Notes: a model not told the origin generated them from the letters alone. Shown: positions 21,644 through 37,714, counted from the first letter of the stretch. The stretch is 64,000 bases of DNA from Hexactinellida sp. DTS-2022 (GCA_028753945.1 JAPNXP010000001.1:5260501-5324500), one strand, 5' to 3'. Made by a program: numbers and translations.

Positions 21644-24600
21644 AAAAATCCAAAATTGCAGCCTGTGCCGACGCATGTTCCTTTGGTGACACTATATTTT
21701 GTTGGTGGTTTATTGATAGTGCCTCCAAAGGAACATGCTGTCGCCGCAGGCTGCAATTTTGGATTTTTTCGCCAAGTCATCATCGCCTCAAGGTCTCAAG
21801 AACCATTTGTTAAGTTGTCGGAGTCACAAGGAACGATAGTTGAATTTGAAGTTAGTTTCTATCATAAACCATCTTAAGTTTAATGCCATTCATTGATTAT
21901 GTATTGATATTAAATTATATTATTAGTTATTTATTTTAGCAATGTTATCCACGGTGATTTGAGTAATGTCAATAAATTCCTTATATTATATAATTTAATT
22001 TAATCCATTGTATTGTGATACCACAATTATATAGAAGCCAGCTGGATTTTATAAGTTAAATCAATATAATTATCTCAAGTTGAATCAATAGAGTAGGATT
22101 TAACAAGTTAAATCAATATAATTATTACAAGTTGAAACAATAGAAATAGATTTAACAGTTTACTGAAATTGAAGTGTCAGTAAACAAAGAAATCTCAACT
22201 CCCATATATGGCAGAAATTAAACTCATTATTCAAAAATCTCTTCTCCCATCAGACGCATAATTTTATGATGAATCCAAAAGTGAAATAAAATTTGGGGGT
22301 TTAGTAAAACATTTTTTGAGTTATGGACCAGACAAATTTTGAAAGGTGTTAAAAATGTGTCCAAAACGTGTTAATCAAGAATCGTATTCCCAGGTGCAAA
22401 TTAGACGCCAACATCGCACCTACATGCCAAGTTTCAGCCCATCAACTACTAAGCTCTGGCCAGGGCACCGTCTACGGAGAAAAATAGAAAAAAAATCCAA
22501 AATTGCTGCCTGTGCCGACGCATGTTCCTTTGGTGGCACTATATTTGTTGGTTGTTTATTGATAGTGCCTCCAAAGGAACATGCTGTCGGCACAGGCTGC
22601 AATTTTGGATTTTTTCGTCATGTCATCATCACTATGAAGGTCTAAATTGTTTCAGAAAGGTGTTTCAGAAGGCATCGACCACTAGAGTGGTGGAAGTTTC
22701 AATTTAGCTCACTTCATTTTAGAGATATTCAAGTTTGAGTAGAATATTAAAGGTGAAGACTCAGCATTTTTTATGTCTGTGTTTGGTCATCACCCAACAC
22801 CAACCAACCCATTTTAAATATAGAATTCACAAAATTGTAAAAACACATTTTTTAACGATCTCATCATCACCTCAAGGTGTCAAGACCCACTTGTATAGGT
22901 GGTACGTGCCATAAGGACCAATTGATAAATTGAAAGTTTGTTTCTATCTTTTTTGAATTCTGAGATTTATGATATTTAATTAATTAGTATAAATAATTAG
23001 TAATAATATTTATAATTTAACACCAATTTCAATGTCAACTTATATTTATTAAGTTTAATTATTTTGTCATAAATAATTAATTAATTAATTTGGCTATCAA
23101 ATTTCAATTCCGCACACTCGATAACCCCTAATAAACAAATTGGGAGCATCTATATAAGTCATATACTGACTTAATTAATGATTATTAATTACGTCAGTAT
23201 ATTAACAGTGTAAGAGTATTCTTGCAGAAGGAAATATAATCACATAATCTGTCGTTGTTATGGAATGTAGAATCTTAGTTTTCAATTGGAAAATAGAAGC
23301 CTACTCGATCTCACAAGTTGAATCAATATAATAATAACGAGTTGAAACAATAGAATTAGATTTAACACTTTCAATTGTACTGAAGTGTTAGTAAACAAAG
23401 GAAACTTGCAACTCAATTGTGGCACAAACTAAGTACAATTTGAAAGTTCGTGCACTCTGAAAATGTGTAGAATTTAATTCTCTATCGAATGCATATAAAT
23501 TTAATTTTCGGGTACTATTTATTTTACCTGTTTCAATATTAGACAGGTGCAAAAATGGGTCAAAAAAATGTAATAAAAAATCGTGACCCCAGGTGCACAT
23601 CTGTAACCCATGAGACACATATCCTGAAAATTTGGGCTCTTAGTTAATTAAACACTGTTCTGTGGAGAGGATACGGAAGGATAATAATAACCAAAGCACT
23701 AAGACCAATACTGGGCCACTATACTATAGTATAGTCGGCACAGTAATAAAATCCAAAATTGCAGCCTGTGCCGACGCATGTTCCTTTGGTGGCACTATAT
23801 TTTGTTGGTTGTTTATTGATAGTGCCTCCAAAGGAACATGCTGTCGGCGCAGGCTGCAATTTTGGATTTTTTTTCGCCAAGTCATCAACGTCCAAGGTGT
23901 GAAGAAGCATTTGTTAATTGGTCCGAGTCACAAGGAACGGTAGATAAATTTGAAGTTTGTTTCTATCTTAAACCATCTTGAGTTTGATGCCATTCATTCA
24001 TTATGCATTGATATTAAATTATATTATTAGTTATTTATATTAGCATTGTTATCCACGGTTGAGTTGAATTAAGTCAACAAATTCCTTATATTATATTATT
24101 TTATTTAATCCATTGTATGGTAAATTAAATAGAAGCCAGCTGCAATTTATAAGTTAAATCAATTTGATTATCGCAAGTTGAATCAATAGAGTAAGATTTA
24201 ACATGTTAAATCAATATAATTATTACAAGTTGAAACAATGGAATTAGATTTAACAGTTATACTGAAACTGAAGTGTGAGTAAACAAAGAAATTTCAACCC
24301 CCATTTATGGCAGAAATAAAACTCTTTATTGAAAGTTTTCTTCTCCCATCAGACGCAGAATTTTATGGTGAATCCAAATATGAAATAAAATTTGGGGGTT
24401 TAGTAAAACATATTTTGTGTTATGGACCAGACAAATTTTGAAACGTGTTAAAGATGTGTCAAAAATTTGTTAATCAAAAATCGTAACCCCAGGTGCAAAT
24501 TAGACGGTCCCATCGCACCTACATGCCAAGTTTCAGCCCATCAACAATTAATCTCTGGCCAGGGCACCGTATACGGAGAAAAAATAAATAAATAAAAATC

Positions 24601-27600
24601 CAAAATTGCAGCCTGTGCCGACGCATGTTCCTTTGGTGGCACTATATTTTGGTGGTGGTTTATTGATAGTGCCTCCAAAGGACATGCTGTCGGCACAGGC
24701 TGCAATTTTGGATTTTTTTTTCCGCCATGTCATCATCACTATGAAGGTGTTAAATTATTTCAAAAAGGTGTTACAGAAGGCATCGACCCTTAGAGTGGTG
24801 GAAGTTTCCATTTAGTTCACTTCATTTTAGAGATATTCAAGTTTGAGTAGAATATAATAGCTGATGACTCAGCATTTTTTATGTGAGTGTTGGGTCATCA
24901 CCCAACATCAACTAACCCATTTTAAATATCGAATTGTCAAAATTGTAAAGAACACATTTTTTTAACGATCTCATCATCACTTCAAGGGGTCAAGACCCAC
25001 TTGTATAGGTGGCACGTGCCATAAGGACCAATTGATAAATTGAAAGTTTGTTTCCATCTTCTATGATCTCTGAGATTTATGATATTTAATTAATTAGTAT
25101 AAATAATAATTAATATTATTTATAATTTAACACTAATTTCAATGTCAACTTATATTTATTAAGTTTAATTATTTTGTCATAAATAATTAATTAATTAATT
25201 TGGCTATCAAATTTCAATTCCGCACACTCGATAACCCCTAATAAACAAATTGGGAGCATGTATATAAGTGACTGAAATAATTGACTGAAATAATTATAAT
25301 TAATTACGTCAGTATATTAACAGTGCAATAATATTCTCGCAGAAGTAAATATAATCACATCATCTGTCGTTGTTATGAAAATATAATCTTAGTTTTCAAT
25401 TAGAAAATAGAAGCCTACTCGATCTCACAAGTTGAATCAATATAATTATTACATGTTGAAACAATAGAATTATAATTAACACTTTCATTTGAACTGAAGT
25501 GTTAGTAAACAAAGGGAATTTGCAACTCAATAGTGGCACAAACCTAGGCTAAATTGAATATTTGTGATTTACCAAAAGGTGTAGAATTTATTTCTCTATC
25601 CGTACATGTAAATTTTATCAAGCTCAATATTAATTATTTCATGTTATGAGCCATAATTAGTTTAAATAGGTGTTGAAATCATTTGATAAAAAATCGTAAC
25701 CCCATGTGCAAATTAGACGGTCACTCCGCACCTACATGTCAAGTTTTAGCCCTTAATGTATAAAGGTGAGGGCAGGGTACCGTCTACGGAGAAATAATAA
25801 TAATAATAATAATAATAATCCAAAATTGCAGCCTGTGCCGACGCATGTTCCTTTGGTGGCACTATATTTTGTTGGTGATTTATAGATAGTGCCTCCAAAG
25901 GAACATGCTGTCGGCGCAGGCTGCAATTTTGGATTTTTTTCGCCAAGTCATCAACGCCCAAGGTGTGAAGAACCATTTGTTAATTGGTCGGAGTCACAAG
26001 GAACGATTGGTGAATTTGAAGTTTTTTTCTATCATAAACCACCTTGAGTTTACTGCCATTCATTCATTATGTATTGATAATAAATTATATATTAGTTATT
26101 TATTTTAGCAATGTTATCCACGGTGATTTGAGTAAAGTCAATAAATTCCTTATATTATTTTATTTTATTTAATCCATTGTATAGTAATACTACAATTAAA
26201 TAGAAGCCAGTTGGAATTTATAAGTTGAATCTATATAATTATCGCGAGTTGAATCAATAGAGTAAGATTTAGCAAGTTAAATCAATATAATTGCTACAAG
26301 TTGAAACAATAGAATTAGATTTAACAGTTTTACTGAAATTGAAGTGTGAGTAAACAAAAGAAATCTTCAACTCAATTGTGGCACAAACTAAGCCCAATTT
26401 GAAAATTCGTGCACTGTGAAAAGGTGTAGAATTTAATTCTCTATCCAAATATGCAAATTTTATCAAGCTCACTATTTATTATTTAATGTTATGAGGTTTA
26501 ATTAGATTAAATATGTGTTAAGAAATTTTGAACGGAAATCGTAACCCCAGGTGCAAATTAGACGGTCACTCCGCACCTACATGCCAAATGTTAGCCCTTA
26601 ATGTATAAAAGTGAGGGCAGGGTACCGTCTACGGAGAAATAATAATAATAATATAATAATAAATAAAAATCCAAAATTGCAGCCTGTGCCGACGCATGTT
26701 CCTTTGGTGGCACTATATTTTGGTGGTGGTTTATTGATAGTGCCTCCAAAGGACATGCTGTCGGCACAGGCTGCAATTTTGGATTTTTTTTTCCGCCATG
26801 TCATCATCACTATGAAGGTGTTAAATTATTTCAAAAAGGTGTTACAGAAGGCATCGACCCTTAGAGTGGTGGAAGTTTCCATTTAGCTCACTTCATTTGA
26901 GAGATTTCAGTAGAATATAATCTGTGATGACTCAGCATTTTTAATGTGCGTGTTGGGTATTCACCCAACTCCAACCAACCCATGCGAATTATTTAATTCA
27001 CAAAATTGTAAAAATACATTTTTTTGACGATGTCATCATCACCTCAAGGTGTCAAGACCCACTTGTATAGGTGGTACCTAGCATAAGGACCAATTGATAA
27101 ATTGAAAGTTTGTTTCTATCTTGTATCATCTCTGAGATTAATGAAATTTAGCTAATTATTATAAATATTTAATTAATAAATTAATAATTTAACACCATTA
27201 TTATGTACAGCAAAATAAATAAAGTTCAATTATTTGCACTTATTATTAATTTAAATCGAATTTCACTATCATATTTGAATTCAGCGCACTCGATAACCCC
27301 AATAATCCAATTGGAAAATTCTATAAGTTAAATACAAAAGGAATTAATTATAATAAATTACGTCAGTACATTAATTGTGCAAAAAGAATATTATCGCCGA
27401 AATAAATATAATCACTTAATCTGTCGTTGTTGTGGAATGTAAAATCTTAACGGTTCTATCATAAACCATCTTTAGTTTAATGCCATTCATTCATTACTTA
27501 TTGATAATAAATTAAATTATTAGTTATTTATTTTAGCAATGTTATCCACGGTGAGTTGAGTAAAGTCAACAAATTCCTTATATAAATTAATTTAATTTAA

Positions 27601-30600
27601 TCCATTGTATAGTAATGCTACAATTAAATAGAAGCCAGCTGGAATTTATAAGTTGAATCAATATAATTATCGCAAGTTGAATCACTAGAGTCGGATTTTA
27701 TCAAGTTAAATCAATATAATTATTACAAGTTGAAACAATGGAATTAGATTTAACACTTTTACTGAAATTGAAGTGTGAGTAAACAAAGAAATTTCAACCC
27801 CCTTTTATGGCAGAAATTGACCCCTTTATTGGAAAATCTATTCTCCCATCAGACGCAGAATTTTATGGCGAATCCAAATATGAAATAAAATTTGGGGGTT
27901 TAGTAAAACATATTTTGAGTTATGGACCAGACAAATTTTTAAAGGTGTTAAAGATGTGTCAAAAATTTGTTAACGAAAAATCGTAACACCAGGTGCAAAT
28001 TAGACGGTCCCATCGCACCTACATGCCAAGTTTCAGCCCATCAACAATTAAGCTCTGGCCAGGGCACCGTCTACGGAGAAAAAAAAAATCCAAAATTGCA
28101 CCCTGTGCCGACGCATGTTCCTTTGGTGGCACTATATTTTGTTGGTTGTTTATTGATAGTGCCTCCAAAGGAACATGCTGTCGGCGCAGGCTGCAATTTT
28201 GGATTTTTTTTTGCCAAGTCATCAACGCCCAAGGTGTGAAGAAGCATTTGTTAATTGGTCCGAGTCACAAGGAACGGTAGATAAATTTGAAGTTTGTTTC
28301 TATCTTAAACCATCTTGAGTTTGATGCCATTCATTCATTATGTATTGATAATAAATTATATTATTAGTTATTTATCTTAGCATTGTTATCCACGGTTGAG
28401 TTGAATTAAGTCAACAAATTCCTCATATTATATTATTTTATTTAATCCATTGTATGGTAAATTAAATAGAAGCCAGCTGCAATTTATAAGTTAAATCAAT
28501 TTAATTATCGCAAGTTGAATCAATAGAGTAAGATTTAACAAGTTAAATCAATATAATAATCGCAAGTTGAAACAATGGAATTAGATTTAACAGTTTTATT
28601 GAAACTGAAGTGTGAGTAAACAAAGAAATTTCAACCCCCATTAATGGCAGGAATAAAACCTTTTTTGAAGGTTTTCTTCTCCCATCAGACGCAGAATTTT
28701 ATGGGGAATCAAAATATGAAATAAAATTTTCGGGTTTAGTAAAACATATTTTGAGTTATGGACCAGACAAAATCTGAAAGGTGTTAAAGATGTTTCAAAA
28801 AGTTCTTAATCAAAAATCGTTACCCCAGGTGCAAATTAGACGGTCCCACCGCACCTACATGCCAAGTTTCAGCCCATCAACTATAGAGCTCTGGCCAGGG
28901 TACCGTCTACGGAGAAAAAAAAAAAAATAAAATAAAGGCAGTGAGATTAGAACTGGGCCACTATACTATAGTATAGTCGGCACAGTAATAATAAAAAATC
29001 CAAAATTGCAGCTGTGCCGACGCATGTTCCGTTGGTGGCACTATATTTTGGTGGTTGTTTATTTATAGTGCCTCCAAAAGAACATGCTGTCGGCGCAGGC
29101 TGCAATTTTGGATTTTTTTTTCGCCATGTCATCATCACTATGAAGGTGTTAAATTATTTCAAAAAGGTGTTACTGAAGGCATCGACCCTTAGAGTGGTGG
29201 AAGTTTCCATTTAGTTCATATAATTTTAGAGATATTCAAGTTTGAGTAGAATATAATAGCTGATGACTCAGCATTTTTTATGTGTGTGTTGGGTCATCAC
29301 CCAACATCAACTAACCCATTTTAAATATCGAATTAACAAAATGGTAAAAATACATTTTTTTGACGATGTCATAATCACCTCAAGGTGTCAAGACCCACTT
29401 GTATAGGTGGTACCTGGCATAAGGACCAATTGATAAATTGAAAGTTTGTTTCTATCTTGTATCATCTCTGAGATTAATGAAATTTATCTAATTAGTATAA
29501 AAATTTTATTTATTTATTTATCATTTAACACCATTATTATATACAGCAAAATAAATTAAGTTCAATTATTTGCAATTATTATCAATTTAAATTGAATTTT
29601 ACTATAATATTTGAATTCCACGCACTCGATAACCCCAATAATCTATTTGGAACCATCTCTTTACGGTAAACACAGAGCGAATTAATTAGAATTAAATATG
29701 TCAGTACATTAATTGTGCCAAGAATATTCTCGCTGAAATAAATATAATCACTTAATCTGTCGTTGTTGTGGAATGTAAAATCTTAACCGTTCTATCATAA
29801 ACCATCTTTAGTTTAATGCCATTCATTCATTATGTATTGATAATAAATTATATTATTAGTAATTTATTTTAGCAATGTTATCCATGGTTGGTTGAGTTTG
29901 TCAACAAATTCCTTATATTAAATTATTTTATTTAATCCATTGTATAGTAAGACTAGAATTATATAGAAGCCAGCTGCAATTTATAAGTTAAATCAATTTA
30001 ATTTTCGCAAGTTGAATCAATAGAGTAAGATTTAACAAGTTAAATCAATATAATTATTACAAGTTGAAACAATGGAATTAGATTTAACAGTTATACTGAA
30101 ACTGAAGTGTGAGTAAACAAAGAAATTTCAACCCCCATTTATGGCAGAAATAAAACTCTTTATTGAAAGTTTTCTTCTCCCATCAGACGCAGAATTTTAT
30201 GGTGAATCCAAATGTGAAATAAAATTTGGGGGTTTAGTAAACATATTTTGTGTTATGGACCAGACAAATTTTGAAAGGTGTTAAAGATGTGTCAAAAATT
30301 TGTTAATAAAAAATCGTAACCCCAGGTGCAAATTAGACGGTCCCATCGCACCTACATGCCAAGTTTCAGCCCATCAACTATAAAGCTCAGGCCAGGGCAC
30401 CGTCTACGGAGAAAAAATAATAAAAAAAATCCAAAATTGCAGCCTGTGCCGACGCATGTTCCTTTGGTGGCACTATATTTTGTTGGTTGTTTATTTATAG
30501 TGCCTCCAAAAGAACATGCTGTCGGCGCAGGCTGCAATTTTGGATTTTTTTTTCGCCATGTCATCATCACTATGAAGGTGTTAAATTATTTCAAAAAGGT

Positions 30601-32260
30601 GTTACAGAAGGCATCGACCCTTAGAGTGGTGGAAGTTTCCATTTAGTTCATATAATTTTAGAGATATTGAAGTTTGAGTAGAATATAATAGCTGATGACT
30701 CAGCATTTTTTATGTGTGTGTTGGGTCATCACCCAACATCAACTAACCCATTTTAAATATCGAATTAACAAAATTGTAAAAATACATTTTTTTTACGATG
30801 TCATAATCACCTCAAGATGTCAAGACCCACTTGTATAGGTGGTACCTGGCATAAGGACCAATTGATAAATTGAAAGTTTGTTTCTATCTTGTATCATCTC
30901 TGAGATTAATGAAATTTATCTAATTAGTATAAATAATAATTAATATTATTTATAATTTAGCACCAATTTCAATGTCAACTTACAATTATTATGTTAAATT
31001 ATTTTGTCGTGAATAATTAATTAATTATTTGGTAATCAAATTTCAATTCCGGACACTCGATAACCCCTAAAAACATATTGGAAGCATCTATATAAGTAAT
31101 ATACTGGTTGAATTAATTATTATTAATTACGTGAGTATATTAACAGTGCAATAATATTCTCGCAGAAGTAAATATAATCACATAAACTGTCGTTGTTGTG
31201 AAATATATAATCTTTTTTTTCAATTGGAAAATAGAAGCCTACTCGATCTCACAAGTTGAATCAATATAATAATAACGAGTTGAAACAATGGAATTAGATT
31301 TAACACTTTCAATAGAACTGAAGTGTTAGTAAACAAAGGAAACTTCCAACTCGATTGTGGCACAAACAAAGTACAATTTGAAAATTCGTGCACTGTGAAA
31401 AGGTGTAGAATTTAATTCTCTATCGAATGCATATAAATTGAACTTTCGCGCACTATTTATTGTTCCTTTTCTAACATTGAATAGGTGTAAAAATGTGTCC
31501 AAAAAAATGTAACAAAAAATCCTGACCCCAGGTGCACATCAGTAACCCATGAGACACATATCCTGAAAATTTGGGCTCTTAGTTAATAAAACTCTATTCT
31601 GTGGATGAGCTACGGATAAATAATAATAATAAAAAAATCCAAAATTGCAGCTGTGCCGACGCATGTTCCTTTGGTGGCACTATATTTTGGTGGTGGTTTA
31701 TTGATAGTGCCTCCAATGGAACATGCTGTCGGCACAGCTGCAATTTTGGATTTTTTTTGCCATGTCATCATCACTATGAAGGTGTTAAATTATTTCAAAA
31801 AGGTGTTTCAGAAGGCATAGACCCTTAGAGTGGTGGAAGTTTCCATTTAGTTCACTTAATTTTAGAGATATTCAAGTTTGAGTAGAATATAATAGCTGAT
31901 GACTCAGCATATTTTATGTGAGTGTTGGGTCATCACCCAACATCACCTAACCCATTTTAAATATCGAATTAACAAAATTGTAAAAACACATTTTTTTTGA
32001 CGATGTCATCATCACCTCAAGGTGTCAAGACCCATTTGTAGAGGTGTTACGTGGCACAAGGACCAATTGATAAATTGAAAGTTTGTTTCTATCTTCTATG
32101 ATCTCTGAGATTTATGATATTTAATTAATTAGTATAAATAATTATTAATATTATTTATAATATAACACCAATTTCAATGTCAACTTACAATTATTAAGTT
32201 TAATTATTTTGTCATAAATAATTAATTAATTAATTTAGCTATCAAATTTCAATTCCACAC

Positions 32261-32519
32261 GAGTGGCGGACACTAGGGGGGGCGAGGGGGGGCGGTCGCC
32301 CCCCCAATAATTTCGAAAGAATAAAGTTTAAATAAATTTGAGTCAAATCTTTTCCTTTAAAAGTGGAAGGAGTGCGTACAAATTGTAATAGAAACAACAA
32401 CACCAAAATAGCATAATTATATAGCGACTGAAAGTGAAAGTGTGATGAGTCCCAACTAATTTCGCCCCCCCCAATATTTAATTTCGCCCCCCCAATATTT
32501 CGTCAAGTGTCCGCCACTG
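32261..32519. mobile_element. hAT-like MITE in a B unit, 8-bp target duplication TTCCACAC
   Basis: The ends GAGTGGCGGACACT and (complement) CAGTGGCGGACACT are flanked by TTCCACAC on both sides (32253-32260, 32520-32527). The array paralogues have TTCCGCAC at this site. G/C homopolymer blocks (GGGGGGGCG, GCCCCCCC) pair inside the element. Confidence 0.88.
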
Positions 32520-35080
32520 TTCCACACACTCGATAACCCCTAATAAACAAATTGGGAGCATCTATATAAGTCATATTCTGACTTAATTAATTATTATTAA
32601 TTACGTCAGTATATTAACAGTGTAAGAGTATTCTTGCAGAAGGAAATATAATCACATAATCTGTCGTTGTTATGGAATGTAGAATCTTAGTTTTCAATTC
32701 GAAAATAGAAGCCTACTCGATCTCACAAGTTGAATCAATATAATAATAACGAGTTGAAACAATGGAATTAGATTTCACAGTTTTATTGAGATTGAAGTGT
32801 TGAGTAAACAAAGGAATTTCAACTCCCATTTATGGCAGAAATTAAACCAATTTTAACAAACTTTCTTCTCCCATCAAACGCAGAATTTTACGATGAATCC
32901 AAATATGAAATAAAATTTGGGGGTTTAGTAAAAGATATTTTGAGTTATGGACCAGACAAATTTTGAAAGGTCTTAAAGATGTGTCCAAAATTTGTTAATC
33001 AAAAATCGTAACCCCAGGTGCACATCTGTAACCCATGAGACACTTGTGCTAAAAATTTGGGCTCTTAGTTAATTAAACTCTGTTCTGTGGAGAGAATACG
33101 GAGTAATAATAAAAAAATCCAAAATTGCAGCCTGTGCCGACGCATATTCCTTTGGTGGCACTATATTTTGGTGGTGGTTTATTGATAGTGCCTCCAATGG
33201 AACATGCTGTCGGCACAGGCTGCAATTTTGGATTTTTTTTTCGCCAAGTCATCATCACTATGAAGGTGTTAAATTATTTCAGAAAAGTGTTTCAGAAGGC
33301 AATGACCCTTAGAGTGTTGGAAGTTTCCATTTAGCTCACTTAATTTTAGAGATATTCAAGTTTGAGTAGAATATAATAAGTGATGAGTCAACATTTTTTA
33401 TGTGCGTGTTGGGTGATCACCCAACACCACCCAACCCATTCGAAATATATAATTCACAAAATTGTCAAAACTCATTTTTTTTACGATGTCATTAACACCT
33501 CAAGGTGTCAAGACACATTTATAGAGGTGCTACGTGGCTTAAGGATCAATTGATAAATTGAAAGTTTGTTTCTATCTTCTATAGTCTCTGAGATTTATGA
33601 TATTTAATTAATTAGTATAAATAATTATTAATATTATTTATGATATAACACCAATTTCAATGTCAACTTAAAATTATTAAGTTAAATTATTTTATCATAA
33701 ATAATTAATTAATTAATTTGGTAATCAAATTTCAATTCCGCACACTCGATAACCCCTAATAAACATATTGGAAGCATCTATATAAGTCATATACTGACTG
33801 AATTAATTATAATTAATTACGTCAGTATATTAACAGTGCAATAATATTCTCGCAGAAGTAAATATAATCACATAATCTGTCGTTGTTGTGAAATATATAA
33901 TATATTTTTTCAATTGGAAAATAGAAGCCTACTCGATCTCACAAGTTGAATCAATATAATTATTACAAGTTGAAACAATAGAATTCGATTTAACACTTCA
34001 ATTGAACTGAAGTGTTAGTAAACATAGGAAACTTGCAACTCAATTGTGGCACAAACGAAACCCAATTTAAAAATTCGTGCACTGTCAAAAGGTGTAGAAT
34101 TAAATTCTCTCTCAAATGCATTAAAATTAAATATTCGCGCACTATTTATTGTTCTTTTTCTAACATTTAATAGGTGTAAAATGTGTCCAAAAAAATGAGA
34201 TAAAAAATCGTGACCCCAGGTGCACATCTGTAACCCATGAGTCACATATCCTGAAAATTTGGGCTCTTAGTTAATTAAACTCTGTTCTGTGGAGAGAATA
34301 CGGACTAATAATAAAAAAATCCAAAATTGCAGCCTGTGCCGACGCATATTCCTTTGGTGGCACTATATTTTGGTAGTGGTTTATTGATAGTGCCTCCAAA
34401 GGAACATGCTGTCGGCACAGGCTGCAATTTTTGTTTTTTTTTTCGCCATGTCATCATCACTATGAAGGTGTTAATTTATTTCAAAAAGGTGTTTCAGAAG
34501 GCATAGACCCTTAGAGTGGTGGAAGTTTCCATTTAGCTCACTTCATTTGAGAGATATTCAAGTTTCAGTAGAATATAATATGTTGCTGACTCAGCATTTT
34601 TTATGTGAGTGTTGGCTCATCACCCAACATCAACTAACCCATTTAAAATATCGAATTAACAAAATTGTAAAAACATATTTTTTTAACGATGTCATCATCA
34701 CCTCAAGGTATCAAGACCCACTTGTATAGGTGGGACGTGCCATAAGGACCAATTGATAAATTGAAAGTTTGTTTCTATCTTCTATGATCTCTGAGATTTA
34801 TGATATTTAATTAATTAGTATATATAATTATCAATATTATTTATAATTTAACACCAATTTCAATGTCAACTTATATTTATTAAGTTTAATATTTTGTCAT
34901 AAATAATAAATTAATTAATTTGACTATCAAATTTCAATTCCGCACACTCGATAACCCCTAATAAACAAATTGGGAGCATCTATATAAGTCATATACTGAA
35001 GAATTAATTATAATTAATTACGTCAGTATATTAACAGTGCAATAATATTCTCGCAGAAGTAAATATAATCACATGATCTG

Positions 35081-36110
35081 TAGTTGTTATGAAATATATA
35101 ATCTTTTTTTTCAATAGGTAATTAGAAGCCTACTCGATCTACAAGTTGAATCAATATAATAATAACGAGTTGAAACAATAGAATTAGATTTAACACTTTC
35201 AATTGAACTGAATTGTTAGTAAACAAAGGAATCTTGCAACTCAATTGTGGCACAAACGAAACCCAATTAAAAATTCGTGCACTGTGAAAAGGTGTAGAAT
35301 TTAATTCTCTATCGAATGCATATAAATTAAATATTCGCGCACTATTTATTGTTCTTTTTCAAATATTAAACAGGTGCAAAAATGTGTCCAAAAAATGTAA
35401 TAAAAAATCGTGACCCCAGGTGCACATCTGTAACCCATGAGACACATATCGTGAAAATTTGGGCTCTTAGTTTACAAAACTCTGTTCTGTGGACGATCTA
35501 CGGACTAATAATAATAATAAAAAATCCAAAATTGCAGCCTGTGCCGACGCAAGTTCCTTTGGTGGCACTATATTTTGGTGGTGGTTTATTGATAGTGCCT
35601 CCATAGGAACATGCTGTCGGCGCAGGCTGCAATTTTGGATTTTTTTTCCGCCATGTCATCATCACTATGAAGGTGTTAAATTATTTCAGAAAGGTGTTTC
35701 AGAAGGCAACGACCCTTAGAGTCGTGGAAGTTTCCATTTTGCTCACTTCGTTTCAAAGATATTCAAGTTTTAGAAGAATATTATAAGTGATGAGTCAGCA
35801 TTTTTTATGTGAGTGTTGGGTCATCACCCAACACCAACTAACCCATTTTATATGTCGAATTAAAAAAATTGTAAAAATACATTTTTTTAACGATGTCATC
35901 ATCACCTCAAGGTGTCAATACCCACTTGTATAGGTGGTACCTGGCATAAGGACCAATTGATAAATTGAAAGTTTGTTTATATCTTGTATCATCTCTGAGA
36001 TTAATGAAATTTAGCTAATTAACATAAAAATTTAATTAATGTATTAATTATTTAACACCATTATTATATACAGCAAAATAAATTAAGTTCAATTATTTGC
36101 AATTATTATT
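35081..36110 (+). repeat. First copy of a near-identical 1.03-kb duplication
   Basis: Matches 37715-38744 with only one difference noticed by eye (AAGTTTTAG versus AAGTTTCAG), whereas neighbouring units differ every few tens of bases. The offset is 2634 bases, the length of one fused plus one B unit. Confidence 0.8.
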
Positions 36111-37714
36111 AATTTAAATTGAATTTCACTATAATGTTTGAATTCCACGCACTCGATAACCCCAATAATCCAATTGGAACCGTGTATAAGTTAAATACAA
36201 AAGGAATTAATTATAATAAATTACGTCAGTACATTAATTGTGCAAGAATATTCTCGCCTAAATAAATATATTCACTTAATCTGTCGTTGTTGTGGAATGT
36301 AAAATCTTACGGTTCTATCATAAACCATCTTGAGTTTAAATCCATCCATTCATTATGTATTGAAAATAAATTAAATTATTAGTTATTTATTTTAGCAATG
36401 TTATCCACGGTGAGTTGAGTAAAGTCAACAAATTCCTTATATAAATTAATTTAATTTAATCCATTGTATAGTAATGCTACAATTAAATAGAAGCCAGCTG
36501 GAATTTATAAGTTGAATCAATTTAATTATCGCAAGTTGAATCACTAGAGTAGGATTTACAGGTTAAATCAATATACTTATTACAAGTTGAAACATTAGAA
36601 TTACATTTAACACTTTACTTAAATTGAAGTGTGAGTAAACAAAGAAATTTCAACTCCCATTTATGGCAGAAATTGACCCCTTTTTTGGAAAATTTCATCT
36701 CCCATCAAGACGCAGAATTTTATGGCGAATCCAAATGTGAAATAAAATTTGGGGGTTTAGTAAAACAATTTTTGAGTTATGGATCAGACAAAATTTGAAA
36801 GGTGTTAAAGATGTGTCAAAAATTTCTTAATCAAAAATCGTAACCCCAGGTGCAAATTAGACGGTACCATCGCACCTACATGCCAAGTTTAAGCCCATCA
36901 ACTATAAAGCTCTGGCCAGGGCACAGTCTACGGAGAAAAAATAAAAAATAAATCCAAAATTGCAGCCTGTGCCGACGCATGTTCCTTTGGTGGAACTATA
37001 TTTTGGTGGTGGTTTATTGATAGTGCCTCCAAAGGAACATGCTGTCGGCACAGGCTGCAATTTTGGATTTTTTTTTCGCCAAGTCATCATCACTATGAAG
37101 GTGTTAAATAATTTCAGAGAGGTGTTTCGGAAGGCAACGACCCTTAGTGAGTTGGAAGTTTCGTTTTAGCTCACTTCATTTAAGAGTTATTCAAGTTTTC
37201 AGTCAATGTAATAGGTGATGAGTTACCATTTTTTAAGTGCGTCTTGGCTCATCACCCAAATCCAACCTACCCATTTGAATTATATAATTCACAAAATTGT
37301 AAAAAAATATTTTTTTGACGATGTCATCATCACCTCAAGGTGTCAAGACCCATTTGTAGAGGTGTTACGTGGCATAAGGATCAATTGATAAATTTGAAAT
37401 CTTTTACTATCTACTATAATCTCTGAGATTTATGATATTTAATTGATTAATATATATTATTATTAATATTATTTATAATATAACACCAATTTCAATGTCA
37501 ACTTACAATTATTAAGTTAAATTATTTTGTCATAAATAATAAATTAATTAACTTGGCTATCAAATTTCAATTCCGCACACTCGATGACCCTTAATAAGCA
37601 AATTGGAAGCATCTATTTAAATCAAATACAGACTGAATTAATTATAATTAATTACGTCAGTATATTAACAGTGCAATAATATTCTCGCAGATGTATATAT
37701 AATCACATTATCTG

